A DNA stretch of 47,256 nt from Lachnospiraceae bacterium (GCA_017520425.1 JAFXFO010000010.1:1-47256), one strand, 5' to 3'. Positions 1 to 8,259 are shown, counted from the first letter of the stretch. Program-made: numbers and translations. Notes: generated from the letters alone by a model not told the origin.

Positions 1-108
1 AAATTAGAATATACAGATAAACCAAGAGCAGAGTTTAAACTTGCGGATGGAGAAGAATTTGTGGCAGCCTATGAGTACTGCAATTTACATGGGTTATGGA
101 AGAAATAA
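1..108 (+). CDS. Desulfoferrodoxin / superoxide reductase, C-terminal fragment (5' end outside window)
   Basis: Only the last 35 codons are present, read in frame 1 to a TAA at 106-108. The fragment contains the YCNLHGLWK motif that closes desulfoferrodoxin and neelaredoxin proteins; its Cys and His are ligands of the catalytic Fe(His)4Cys centre (centre II). The upstream part, AEFKLADGEEFVAAYEY, also matches the family's last strands. The enzyme reduces superoxide to hydrogen peroxide in the cytoplasm of anaerobes. Whether the N-terminal rubredoxin-like FeCys4 domain exists cannot be seen. Family assignment rests on the short but distinctive motif. Confidence 0.8.
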   Translation, partial: KLEYTDKPRAEFKLADGEEFVAAYEYCNLHGLWKK

Positions 109-121
109 GATATAGCAAATA

Positions 122-201
122 GAGGTACAAATTTCAGTTTTTACCTTTGCCTACCATAGTCCTGGAGAGCCCTGGGCAGCTCCCCGTAAGACACAGGTAG
201 G
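122..201 (+). ncRNA. Possible structured RNA or 3'-UTR element after the desulfoferrodoxin gene
   Basis: Between the stop at 108 and the terminator at 206 the DNA can fold compactly. CCTACC (150-155) pairs with GGTAGG (196-201), enclosing a GGAG/CTCC hairpin with inner GCC/GGC pairs around 164-184. A further AGGTA/TACCT pairing is possible at about 123-127 with 142-146. It is GC-richer than the surrounding intergenic DNA and is followed directly by a strong terminator. I do not recognise it as a known riboswitch or sRNA class, and no ORF is convincing here. It could be only a 3'-UTR. Confidence 0.3.
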
Positions 202-205
202 TAAC

Positions 206-248
206 AAAAGACACCTCGAAAATCCGAAGGATTTTCGAGGTGTCTTTT
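206..248. terminator. Strong bidirectional intrinsic terminator
   Basis: A perfect 20-bp stem (206-225 with 229-248) surrounds a GAA loop. It begins with an A-run and ends with TTTT, so it can terminate in both directions: the rightward desulfoferrodoxin transcript and the leftward deacetylase gene whose stop lies at 265. Confidence 0.9.
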
Positions 249-264
249 GTCTTCGCAGGAATCC

Positions 265-1716
265 TTACTCCCCCCTATAATACACTTCTCCGGCCTCAAT
301 CACATCTCCTCTCTGGTCCAACAGCTCCGACACAGTTACCAGCTGATATCCCCTTGCAATCAACTCCGGAATCACCCTCTCCATGGCATCCACAGTACTG
401 CCATGCAAATCATGACAGAGGATGATATCCCCATCTTGTACCTCATCCAGGATGGTATGGTACAATCGATCTGCGTCTTTATACTTCCAATCCAAAGTAT
501 CCAGTGACCAATTCACCATGACAATTCCCATATCCTTACACGTATTTTGCACCTGACTGTTATAGGAGCCGTAGGGAGGTCTGAGAAGCGTAGTATCCGC
601 ACCGGTAAGCTCATAGATTTTAGTGCGGGTGCTTACCAGCTGATTGCTCAAATCGGATGCATTCAACTTAGTCAGCTGACGGTGATCCCAGCTATGACCG
701 CCGATTTCATGCCCCTCATTTACCATACGATTCAGGACTTCGCTACGGTTTTCCAAGATATTTCCTATAACAAAAAAGGTTCCTTTTCCGCCATGTGCGG
801 CGAAGATGTCCAAAAGCCGGGAAGTATGCTTACCGGGACCGTCGTCGAAGGTCAGGGCGATCATGGGCTTGGTTGGATCAATGATTTGTGTTTGAGGCGT
901 TGGTGATACCTTGGGCGGGGTGACTGTGGGGACGGGAGAAGGCTCCTGCTCGGTCATAGATTCGCCGGAAAAGGATAAAATACCTTTCAACTCGGCATAA
1001 GGATAGAAAAGGACCTTGGTGCCTTCCGACATGGAAAGATAAGCGCCCCGTGGTAATGTGATTTCCAAGCCTTCGGAGGTTAATACCCAGTGATCCAGGA
1101 AATGTTCGTCTATCAATGCTACTTCTACTCCGGCATCGGTAGCAACCATGGTTTCCAAGACAGCGTGGCCTGAAGACATCAGTAAATCGTCCAGCTGTAT
1201 GGATTGCCCTGTTGAAAGGTCCCCGTGAAAGGAACCTATAATATCGATGGGATGCGCCAAATAAGGCTTATCAAATATACCGGTGATTTGGATACTAATC
1301 CACCTGTTGTCGGTCAAATAGCTTTCATACTCAGCAGTTAATTCACCGCAGTCTTCGTCTGTTTGATATCCAAGACATTCTGCCTGATATTCTGTAACAG
1401 TTTCGTTTACCCAATGGCTGATCTCATCGTCCAATGCGGAAAGTTTTGTTTCCGGATACAGAATACGAACTACCAAATCCTCACCCATTTGCATGAAGGC
1501 AGTGCTTTCTCCGTATTCTCTTGTAGGAGTGTTCAATTGAGACCCGGTTGACGGAGGAATGGATGTCAAGGCGGGTGAGGCGGAAACGGAAGGTTCAGTG
1601 GCTACATCCGGGGAAGTCGTAGGAGTCGGAGGCTGGGGGGCAGGTTCTGTGGAACCATTGCACCCACTGAGGAACAGGGATAGTAATAATAGAATAGTAA
1701 GTAATTTTGTTTTCAT
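265..1716 (-). CDS. Polysaccharide (peptidoglycan) deacetylase lipoprotein, PdaC-like
   Basis: This 483-aa secreted lipoprotein has a signal peptide with lipobox FLSGC (Cys19), then a Pro/Thr/Ser-rich linker. Residues ~65-250 resemble the DUF4163/DUF3298 region found before NodB domains in PdaC-type proteins. A proline-rich spacer leads to a C-terminal NodB deacetylase domain (~280-475). Visible catalytic motifs are TFDDGP (289-294, catalytic base and metal Asp), HSWDH (341-345, the HxxxH zinc ligands), RPPYGSYN and a late DIILCHD. The likely reaction is zinc-dependent N-deacetylation of GlcNAc or MurNAc in the cell wall, changing lysozyme or autolysin sensitivity. An AAAGGAGTG ribosome site precedes the start. 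The gene is monocistronic, on the opposite strand to its neighbours, and ends at a shared terminator. The exact substrate is not determinable. Confidence 0.9.
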   Translation of the reverse strand: MKTKLLTILLLLSLFLSGCNGSTEPAPQPPTPTTSPDVATEPSVSASPALTSIPPSTGSQLNTPTREYGESTAFMQMGEDLVVRILYPETKLSALDDEISHWVNETVTEYQAECLGYQTDEDCGELTAEYESYLTDNRWISIQITGIFDKPYLAHPIDIIGSFHGDLSTGQSIQLDDLLMSSGHAVLETMVATDAGVEVALIDEHFLDHWVLTSEGLEITLPRGAYLSMSEGTKVLFYPYAELKGILSFSGESMTEQEPSPVPTVTPPKVSPTPQTQIIDPTKPMIALTFDDGPGKHTSRLLDIFAAHGGKGTFFVIGNILENRSEVLNRMVNEGHEIGGHSWDHRQLTKLNASDLSNQLVSTRTKIYELTGADTTLLRPPYGSYNSQVQNTCKDMGIVMVNWSLDTLDWKYKDADRLYHTILDEVQDGDIILCHDLHGSTVDAMERVIPELIARGYQLVTVSELLDQRGDVIEAGEVYYRGE

Positions 1717-1914
1717 AATCCACTCCTTTTACCGCTAACAGAAGATGCGGCATTTATTATTTTTATTGTATTCACAGCATACTGACTATAGTATGTGAAG
1801 ATTACTATTGATTATATTTCGGAAAGATGAAATTTTGTAAAAGGGTAAGAAAGTTGCGAAATCGAAAACATTATGCTACACTTGTTAAGAGTAAGAAAAG
1901 AGATGAGGAACTTT

Positions 1915-3522
1915 ATGAAAAATACATATCATAGAATCAAGCAAATAAGCGGAATATTGGTTTTGTTGTTATTGATACTCTATTTAGGGATATTTGCTTT
2001 TTTGAATATTACGGGATATGAGCAACATGTGGACTCGGATATTGCCGCAGAGGCATTACTAACCAGAGAGATATGGGAGCAAAAAACTTTGACACCGGAT
2101 GATTGGATTTCCAGTACAGAACGGCGTATTTTGTCCATGCCCATGATGGCGGCGCCTATTTATGGCATGACAGGAAGCATGCAGACGGCAGTGGGTATTG
2201 CCTGTGTCCTTTTGGGTGGTTTGTTTTTTTGGTGCTTTTACTTCTTTTTACGTAAATGCGGTATTACGAAACAAGGAGCACTAATCGGATTGCTGATGAT
2301 AAGTGCATTGCCCATTAACGGAATTCGAAATGAAGGGCAGATGGTACCCTTTGTAACCTTGCTTCTTTATTTGTTTGCTGAATATTATGTATTTCATTGT
2401 ATTTTGCTGTTCGCCAGTATTCTGTTTTATCTCTATTTAAAGAAGCCGAGGGTAGAACAAAGGAAAAACAGGTTGTTTACATGGGGCATGTGGTTCGTGC
2501 TATTTGGCTTTACTGCAGTGCTTTCTCTTGGCGGTCAAAGATGCTTTCAAATGGTGATTATCCCCTTGTTCGTCTATGAAAGTATTTCTTTGTTTATAGA
2601 ATCCGATGGCTTTAAGAATGCCCTAAAAAAAGAACGATATATGGCTACAGCTTTTGTGGGAACAAGTATTTTGGCAGGAATGCTATCACTTTTGTATGAT
2701 AGAGATGCCAATTATGCCATGTATTTATTGTCGCCGTCAGATGTAGTAAATAAGCTGTTTTTAGTAATACCCTCAGCTGTTTTGGAAGGCTTTGGTATAT
2801 CCGGCAATGTAAAATTGGGAGGTTTTGCTTCCCTGATGCAGCTGTTGGTATGGGCTTTCCTAATATTGACAGTGTACTCAATGATATTTATACTCAGAAG
2901 CAAGGAGTCCATAGGGAAGGAACAAAAAGAAAGTCTTTTGTTGCTTGTAGTATCCTTTGGAGTGACCGCATTTATTATTGCGATTACCACCGCAGAGGCA
3001 GCTCACAATTACCTGATGGTAGTATGGTTCGTAGCCATACTGGCAGTAGTGATGGTATATGACCGATTGACAGAGGATAAGTCCTGGTTTGCGCATATCA
3101 TTTTGGCGGCAATCTGTGTATTTGCTGTTATGAATCTGAAATATACCTGGTGGCCGGCAGTGAGTACCAAGGATAATTTGACAGAAGATAAGCAAGTGGC
3201 TGAGTTTTTGCAGGATGAAAACTTGGAATACGGTTACGCAGAGTTTTGGGATGCATCCAGAATCAGCCTTCTTACGGATGGTGAGGTAACCATGGGACAT
3301 TCCTATCGAATGGAAGAATTGGGAATGTACTGGTGGCTTACATCCACATCATGGTATCCGCCCAATCTGCCCACGGATATGAAAACCGCATATGTGGTAA
3401 GGCAGGAGAAAAAGGAAGCGTTTGAAAGGCAGTTCGCGCAGGATGTACAGATGGTGTTATCCTATGAAAACAGCAAGTATGCAGTATATATTAGTAATAA
3501 GAATTTCGTAAATATACCATAA
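1915..3522 (+). CDS. Polytopic membrane protein, possible GT-C-type glycosyltransferase
   Basis: This 535-aa protein has about ten predicted transmembrane segments. After the first segment there is an extracytoplasmic DSD (residues ~40-42); an acidic motif in the first loop is typical of GT-C lipid-linked-sugar transferases (PMT/ArnT-like). A soluble C-terminal tail (~430-535) is rich in Trp and Tyr. I chose the ATG at 1915 because GAGGAA lies five bases upstream. The in-frame ATG at 1873 would add 14 residues, has no ribosome site and sits in a TATGCT sequence. The following small membrane-protein gene begins 26 bp later. The GT-C assignment is an inference from topology and one motif; an unrelated conserved membrane protein is possible. 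Confidence 0.65.
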   Translation: MKNTYHRIKQISGILVLLLLILYLGIFAFLNITGYEQHVDSDIAAEALLTREIWEQKTLTPDDWISSTERRILSMPMMAAPIYGMTGSMQTAVGIACVLLGGLFFWCFYFFLRKCGITKQGALIGLLMISALPINGIRNEGQMVPFVTLLLYLFAEYYVFHCILLFASILFYLYLKKPRVEQRKNRLFTWGMWFVLFGFTAVLSLGGQRCFQMVIIPLFVYESISLFIESDGFKNALKKERYMATAFVGTSILAGMLSLLYDRDANYAMYLLSPSDVVNKLFLVIPSAVLEGFGISGNVKLGGFASLMQLLVWAFLILTVYSMIFILRSKESIGKEQKESLLLLVVSFGVTAFIIAITTAEAAHNYLMVVWFVAILAVVMVYDRLTEDKSWFAHIILAAICVFAVMNLKYTWWPAVSTKDNLTEDKQVAEFLQDENLEYGYAEFWDASRISLLTDGEVTMGHSYRMEELGMYWWLTSTSWYPPNLPTDMKTAYVVRQEKKEAFERQFAQDVQMVLSYENSKYAVYISNKNFVNIP

Positions 3523-3548
3523 TTGTAGGAACTATGAGGAGATAAAGA

Positions 3549-3926
3549 ATGAACGAGCAGAACAATAAAAAAGCAAATATTCTATGCTGGATATCTTTGG
3601 TATGTGCATTTGGCCCCTGGGTACTGTGGATGGTGACTGACAAATTAAAGGATGTTGCTGCGGAGAATTTGATAGGGGAGGCTTTGGGTATTATATGCAA
3701 TGTTGCCGATGCCTTGTCACTGTTTGGTTGGCTGGCAGCACTTGTTCTGATGATTTATGTACGTATTAAGTATCCCCGGAATGTATTTGGAAAGATACTC
3801 ATGGTACTATATATTATTGTCATTATCCTGGTTATTCTGTTTATCGTATTTATGTACATTATGTGTAGTACATTTGTGAGTGGTTGTGAAAGCTGTATTG
3901 TTGAATTGCGGGGATGTGACAGTTGA
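3549..3926 (+). CDS. Small membrane protein of unknown function with Cys-rich tail
   Basis: This 125-aa protein has a short polar N-terminus and about three hydrophobic segments (residues ~12-30, ~50-75, ~82-105). It ends in an unusual tail with four cysteines (CSTFVSGCESC...C) that would lie outside if the topology is N-in. A GAGGAGA ribosome site precedes the ATG. Its TGA overlaps the next gene's ATG by one base, so the two are probably translationally coupled. I do not recognise the family. It lies between a possible GT-C protein and an Lgt-like protein, which suggests an envelope-related role by context only. Confidence 0.65.
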   Translation: MNEQNNKKANILCWISLVCAFGPWVLWMVTDKLKDVAAENLIGEALGIICNVADALSLFGWLAALVLMIYVRIKYPRNVFGKILMVLYIIVIILVILFIVFMYIMCSTFVSGCESCIVELRGCDS

Positions 3927-4618
3927 TGAATGCAATATCACCTTATTCCGTTACCTTTGTTAGTGCTTTTATAGTCAGTTTTGCAGTGGTTTTTCTGCTT
4001 TTAAAGAAACGGGGCGTACCCACGAATTACATTGGGTATTCTATATTACTGAATGTAGTGCTGATTCTGTATGGGGGCAAAATGTTTACTGTCGTAACAA
4101 GAGGCTTTCAAATCAGCATCTTTACAGCAGGATTTTCCGGTCTTGGTGGGGCTATAGGACTGTTGATGGGGATTTGGATATTTGGGAAAATATATCCGAA
4201 AGGGAGAACATCCCTGTGGGAGACATATGTTACCGTATTGCCTCTGCTGTATGGAATCTCCAAATTCGGTTGCTACCTGGTGGGCTGTTGTCACGGAATC
4301 CCTTATGAAGGACCTATGGCAGTTTGCTATAATAGTCAATACATGAAGGGTGGTCCCTATTTTCCGGTACAGTTGATGGAAAGCATAGCATTCCTTGGTA
4401 TCTTTCTGGCGAGTATTCTGATATATCTTCGGGGGAACAGAAGAAATTTGGTGCCGGTTATTATGATTTTGTGTGCCATTGCTAAGTTTTCCTTAGATTA
4501 TCTGAGGGAAGAACATCTGGGCAAGATTTTATCAGCCAATCAGCTGGTATGCATAGAGTTTTTCCTTTGGGGTATCATTACATTGAGGAAGAATAGAAAT
4601 AAAATCCACGAGGCATAG
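3926..4618 (+). CDS. Prolipoprotein diacylglyceryl transferase (Lgt)-like membrane protein
   Basis: This ~230-aa polytopic protein resembles the Lgt family: SKFGCYLVGCCHGIPYEG corresponds to the R-x-G-C/N...GCCYG segment, FPVQLMES to the FPTQLYES segment, and the end contains DYLREEHLGKILSANQ, like the family's EFLR...LSxxQ. Lgt moves diacylglycerol from phosphatidylglycerol to the lipobox Cys of prolipoproteins. The protein is divergent and shorter than housekeeping Lgt (~260-300 aa), so it may be a paralogue with a different acceptor. It starts at the ATG overlapping the previous stop; a TTG three bases upstream is an alternative. The last codons lie within a terminator stem. Confidence 0.75.
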   Translation: MNAISPYSVTFVSAFIVSFAVVFLLLKKRGVPTNYIGYSILLNVVLILYGGKMFTVVTRGFQISIFTAGFSGLGGAIGLLMGIWIFGKIYPKGRTSLWETYVTVLPLLYGISKFGCYLVGCCHGIPYEGPMAVCYNSQYMKGGPYFPVQLMESIAFLGIFLASILIYLRGNRRNLVPVIMILCAIAKFSLDYLREEHLGKILSANQLVCIEFFLWGIITLRKNRNKIHEA

Positions 4619-4643
4619 AATGAATGTCTGCGTGGATTTTTTT
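4601..4643 (+). terminator. Intrinsic terminator overlapping the Lgt-like gene's 3' end
   Basis: AAAATCCACG (4601-4610) pairs with CGTGGATTTT (4631-4640). The stem is continued inside by AGGCAT with ATGTCT and is followed by Ts. The 5' arm lies in the last codons of the preceding gene. Confidence 0.85.
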
Positions 4644-4662
4644 AGATAATATAAAATAAATT

Positions 4663-4688
4663 AACCGATGGCGCACTTTCGGTACTAT
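4663..4688 (+). promoter_or_regulatory. Putative ECF-sigma promoter of the first sigma gene
   Basis: AACCG (4663-4667) is separated by exactly 16 bp from ACTAT (4684-4688), followed by CTATATGAAAG. The same layout, AACCG-N16-ACTAT then ATAAATGAAGG, occurs before the neighbouring paralogous sigma gene (6330-6366). An AAC-containing -35 element is typical of ECF sigma factors. Autoregulation or cross-regulation is inferred. Confidence 0.6.
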
Positions 4689-4757
4689 CTATATGAAAGC
4701 TTTCAAATACAATAAATGTCCGGCTTGGGTTTATATATGCCGGCAACGGAGAGATCT

Positions 4758-6320
4758 ATGGAACAGGAAAAGATTGTAGTCTTCTTAGAGGAAAACATCA
4801 AAACAATTTACGCATACGCACTTTCAAGGATGACTAAAAAGGAAGATGCAGAGGAACTGGCGGGTGATATTATGTTGGCTATTTTGCAGTACGGGCACAG
4901 AGTGGAGAGGGAAGAAGCCTTTTTCGGCTATGTGTGGAGTATTGCGGCCAATACCTATAAAAAGTACCTGCGCAGACAAAGCCGGGCTGTTATGGCTGAG
5001 CTGGAGGCTGCAGACGCGGAAACAGAGGATTTTTCGGAGTCGGTGATAATGAACCTTTGGCAGCAGGAGCAGACTTCAAAGCTTCGAAGGGAGCTGGCAC
5101 TTCTTTCCAAGGAATATCGGGAGTGTACGGTGGCCTATTATTTTGATGAATTGTCCTGTAAAGAGGTGGCTGAAAAGTTTCATATCTCTCTGGAAATGGT
5201 GAAATATTACTTGTTCAAAACACGAAAGCTGTTAAAGGAGGGCATCGAAATGGAAAGAGAATTTGGAGAAAAGAGCTATAAACCGGGCACCTTTGAATTG
5301 GTGACCATATTTGATAAGAATTATAATGCGGAATATGTAAATTTGTTTGGTCGTAAGCTGCCGGGTAATATCCTGCTGAGTGCCTACTATACTCCTATGA
5401 CCATCCGGGAATTGTCCATTGAAATGGGCGTTTCCACGGTGTATATGGAGGATGAGGTGGTATTGTTGGAGAAGTATGGGCTGATAAAGGCCTTGCCGGG
5501 GGGAAAGTATCAGACCAATCTGGCCATTATCACGGAGGAATATACCAAGGAGTTTTATCGTACCGTAAAGGGAGAGTGTCAGAGAAGGCTGTCAGAGGTT
5601 TTTGCGGCAGTCCGGGGAAAACTGGAAGATATAAGAAGGGTAGGCTTTGTAGGTAATCAACTGGAGGAGAACCGTCTGCTTTGGGGGCTTTTGTACATGA
5701 TGATGCATCACGGCTATGAGGCTTTTGAAGCAAAGAAGCAGACCTTGGGAACCATAAAGCTTTACGGTGAGGCTACCGGTATCTGTTACGGTGTAAACTT
5801 TGAAGAAAGCGCCACGGAAGAATACGGCAGCGGTTATTTTGCCGGCTTTTCCGGGCTGGATGAAGGATATGCGGCAGCCTTTGCAGACTTCGGAATTTTG
5901 CCTGTGGAGAATCACTATACCTTGCAGTATGAAAACGTGCGTGAGAAGCTTTACGAAGCCTTGGAAGAGCCCGCTAAGGCACCATTCATGATATTGACAA
6001 CTGCAGAGTATGGGAAGTTGAGAGAGATTTTACAGGAAGAAATCTTATGTATAAAGGAACTGTATGAGTATCTGACAAAGCAGGGAACGGAGCTTATGAA
6101 GGTACATGCCCCTGCCCATATGGCAGAAGTGATTCCATGGGTGATAGCACGAACCATTTATTTCCGTACTGTAGGTCTGGTGGGTGGCTGTGCCTTGCAG
6201 TCCGGTTGCGTAGCACTTCCGAAGGAGCCGGGACCGGTGGCATTGTATGTTTATGCGATTACAGAAGAGAATAAGCTGGATTATACTCTGGATGTAACAG
6301 AAAAAGATGTAAAATATTAA
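4758..6320 (+). CDS. ECF-type RNA polymerase sigma factor with long C-terminal extension (paralogue 1)
   Basis: This 520-aa protein begins with sigma region 2 (residues ~5-75, with KKEDAEELAGDIMLAI) and region 4 (~115-165, HTH with YFDELSCKEVAEKFHI). An ordinary ECF factor would end here. It continues for ~340 residues, starting with a probable winged-helix segment (LSAYYTPMTIRELSIEMGVS, ~215-265) and then an uncharacterised region. I chose the ATG at 4758 because GGAGAG precedes it; the upstream in-frame ATG at 4716 lacks a ribosome site. A similar protein is encoded directly downstream, 92 bp after the stop. No anti-sigma gene is adjacent, so the extension may carry the regulatory or ligand-sensing role. 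That function is inferred. Confidence 0.8.
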   Translation: MEQEKIVVFLEENIKTIYAYALSRMTKKEDAEELAGDIMLAILQYGHRVEREEAFFGYVWSIAANTYKKYLRRQSRAVMAELEAADAETEDFSESVIMNLWQQEQTSKLRRELALLSKEYRECTVAYYFDELSCKEVAEKFHISLEMVKYYLFKTRKLLKEGIEMEREFGEKSYKPGTFELVTIFDKNYNAEYVNLFGRKLPGNILLSAYYTPMTIRELSIEMGVSTVYMEDEVVLLEKYGLIKALPGGKYQTNLAIITEEYTKEFYRTVKGECQRRLSEVFAAVRGKLEDIRRVGFVGNQLEENRLLWGLLYMMMHHGYEAFEAKKQTLGTIKLYGEATGICYGVNFEESATEEYGSGYFAGFSGLDEGYAAAFADFGILPVENHYTLQYENVREKLYEALEEPAKAPFMILTTAEYGKLREILQEEILCIKELYEYLTKQGTELMKVHAPAHMAEVIPWVIARTIYFRTVGLVGGCALQSGCVALPKEPGPVALYVYAITEENKLDYTLDVTEKDVKY

Positions 6321-6329
6321 AATTTTTAA

Positions 6330-6355
6330 AACCGTTTTTCCATTCCCCGCACTAT
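6330..6355 (+). promoter_or_regulatory. Putative ECF-sigma promoter of the second sigma gene
   Basis: AACCG (6330-6334), 16 bp, then ACTAT (6351-6355), followed by ATAAATGAAGG. Spacing and sequence match the element before the first sigma gene, while the 16-bp spacers differ, as expected for a selected bipartite promoter. Confidence 0.6.
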
Positions 6356-6412
6356 ATAAATGAAGGGATAGAAAGAGGGCAGGTAAGGAGCCTGCCCTGT
6401 AAAGGAAATGTC

Positions 6413-8035
6413 ATGACAAGAGAAGAATATTTTTGCAAAGAATTTGTGGAGAAAATTTATTATTTTTGCCTGAAGAAAACCGGTAATGTGCAGGAGGCAG
6501 AGGATCTAAGCAGTGAAATCGCTGTGGAGATACTGACTGCATTAGGAAAGGGAACCATTCCCGAGCATTTTGAAGGATGGGTCTGGACTATCGCACGGAA
6601 CCGTTATGCAAGATGGGCAGATAAAAAGCGCAGAAGAAGTGAAAATGAAAATGATGAGGAAGAGGCCATGTTGCAGATTCCTTCCAAAGATAACCCGGAA
6701 GAAGATTTTGTGAAGGAAGAGCAACTGCAGGAGCTTCGAAGGGAACTTACGCTGATTTCCAAGGAATATCGTCAGATTCTTGTGGCTTTTTATGTGGAAG
6801 ATGAAAAGGTATCCACCATTGCAAAACGACTTTCTATCCCGGAAGGAACAGTAAAAACAAAGCTGTCGAAAGGACGGCAGAAGCTGAAGGAGGGAATGAA
6901 TATGGCAAGGACCTTTGGAAAATTAAGTTATGCACCGGAGGAGATAGAAATACATCAAAGCGGTGGCAAAAGCAGAAATAATGACCCGGATCGTTTTTTG
7001 TGGGATGAGTTAAACAGTAAGATTTGTAAGAATATATTACTGGAGGCGTACCGGAATCCGTCCACCATGCAGGAATTGTCCCTGGCATTGGGTATTGCAA
7101 TGCCTTATTTGGAGGATTATGTGGAGGAAATGGTGGAGGCTACGTTGATGCTTAAGCAGGGAGATAAGCCGGAAACAGCCACCTATGAGACCAATTTCGT
7201 AATTATCAGTGCTGAAAGTATGCGAAAGATGAACGATAAGCTGGCAAAGATTCAGAAGCCTTTTGTAGCAGCTGCAAAGGAATATTTGGAGAAGGCAAGA
7301 GAGTTGCAGTTGGCAGCAGGTATCCATATTTTAGGACAGTATCAGGATTACGAGGAGCAGAAATGGACATTGGCTTTGCGACTGGCAGATGATATCCAGT
7401 GGTCTGTTTATACCAAGAGGAATCTGGAATTTCACTATGATACGGTACGACCCAATGGCGGTTCCTGGGATGTGATGGGAAGCCAGTATTATGAAGGCCC
7501 TGAATTTATGTGGGTAGGACATTCTTCGGATGGAATCGGCGTAATGAATGCTTTTCTGACGCAGAAGGAAGTGGATGAGGAACAGTATAAGGATGCTTTT
7601 GTTCGTCAGGAGCATGTAGAAATATTCCAGAATATAGTAGCGGGAGTACAGGATAACATATCTGAAAGGGAAGTTGAAAATCTGGAGGGTGCGATCCGAA
7701 AAAACGCAGAAGGAAAGTATGAGATTACTTTCGGGGTATCAAGCAAGGCTCATAATGCCGATGGATTGCGCTATGGTATACCGGTAGATGTGTACAATCG
7801 GGAGTTGTTACCACTTTGGAATAGCATGCAGGAGTTGGCAGAAGTATATCTGGCTGACTGTGAAGAGATAATGCGCAAGGAAGTGCCTGAAAAGCTGATG
7901 AGTCAGTTCAACTTCTGTATGCATTCCGTACCGTTCTTAAGAGGCATGGTAACAGAAGGGCTGTTAGAGAAGGGATTCTTAAAGCCTGAAGAGGAAGTGT
8001 CCAAGTTAAAAGGGATATTTATGATAGTGGACTAA
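6413..8035 (+). CDS. ECF-type RNA polymerase sigma factor with long C-terminal extension (paralogue 2)
   Basis: This 540-aa paralogue of the preceding gene has region 2 at ~5-75 (GNVQEAEDLSSEIAVEIL, then GWVWTIARNRYARW) and region 4 at ~115-165 (VEDEKVSTIAKRLSIPEGTV). The extension again starts with a helix-turn-helix-like block (LLEAYRNPSTMQELSLALGI). The core LRREL.LISKEYR is shared with paralogue 1. The C-terminal ~340 residues are of unknown function and include a Trp/Tyr-rich middle. AAGGAA precedes the ATG. The gene is followed by a terminator and has no linked anti-sigma factor. The pair probably arose by tandem duplication. Confidence 0.8.
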   Translation: MTREEYFCKEFVEKIYYFCLKKTGNVQEAEDLSSEIAVEILTALGKGTIPEHFEGWVWTIARNRYARWADKKRRRSENENDEEEAMLQIPSKDNPEEDFVKEEQLQELRRELTLISKEYRQILVAFYVEDEKVSTIAKRLSIPEGTVKTKLSKGRQKLKEGMNMARTFGKLSYAPEEIEIHQSGGKSRNNDPDRFLWDELNSKICKNILLEAYRNPSTMQELSLALGIAMPYLEDYVEEMVEATLMLKQGDKPETATYETNFVIISAESMRKMNDKLAKIQKPFVAAAKEYLEKARELQLAAGIHILGQYQDYEEQKWTLALRLADDIQWSVYTKRNLEFHYDTVRPNGGSWDVMGSQYYEGPEFMWVGHSSDGIGVMNAFLTQKEVDEEQYKDAFVRQEHVEIFQNIVAGVQDNISEREVENLEGAIRKNAEGKYEITFGVSSKAHNADGLRYGIPVDVYNRELLPLWNSMQELAEVYLADCEEIMRKEVPEKLMSQFNFCMHSVPFLRGMVTEGLLEKGFLKPEEEVSKLKGIFMIVD

Positions 8036-8050
8036 TTGCAGAATGGATAG

Positions 8051-8092
8051 AAACAGCCTAAAAGGAGCGAGAGGGCACCTTTTAGGCTGTTT
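8051..8092 (+). terminator. Intrinsic terminator after the second sigma gene
   Basis: AAACAGCCTAAAAGG (8051-8065) pairs perfectly with 8078-8092 around a 12-nt loop; the U-run is only three residues plus mixed bases. Confidence 0.8.
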
Positions 8093-8119
8093 GTGGTATA
8101 TGGCATGTGAGTACTTATA

Positions 8120-8171
8120 CAAAATGCATAAAAATTAAAAACAATATACTTATATATTTACCAAAATGCAT
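8120..8171 (+). repeat. Two direct repeats upstream of the LacI-type promoter
   Basis: CAAAATGCAT occurs at 8120-8129 and at 8162-8171, 42 bp apart, i.e. about four helical turns. Both lie upstream of the -35 at 8191. They could be an activator site pair. The intervening DNA is AT-rich and shows no gene. Confidence 0.4.
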
Positions 8172-8190
8172 GGAGGAGAATAAAATAATC

Positions 8191-8219
8191 TTGACGATTC
8201 TTTATTGATGCGCTATAAT
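8191..8219 (+). promoter_or_regulatory. Sigma-A promoter for a short transcript upstream of the ABC operon
   Basis: TTGACG (8191-8196), a 17-bp spacer and TATAAT (8214-8219) form a near-consensus promoter. The LacI-type operator starts four bases after the -10, so repression by steric block is expected. Confidence 0.8.
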
Positions 8220-8222
8220 AAA

Positions 8223-8259
8223 GTAAATCGTTTTACTAAAACGATTTACCAAAACGCTT
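8223..8259 (+). promoter_or_regulatory. LacI-family operator array (three CG-centred sites)
   Basis: GTAAATCGTTTT (8223-8234) is an exact inverted repeat of AAAACGATTTAC (8238-8249), followed by AAAACGCTT. CG centres lie at 8229, 8242 and 8255, exactly 13 bp apart. A near-identical 22-bp copy of 8238-8259 recurs at 8658-8679. CG-centred A/T-flanked palindromes are typical LacI/GalR sites, and a LacI gene lies at the end of this locus. Confidence 0.7.
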
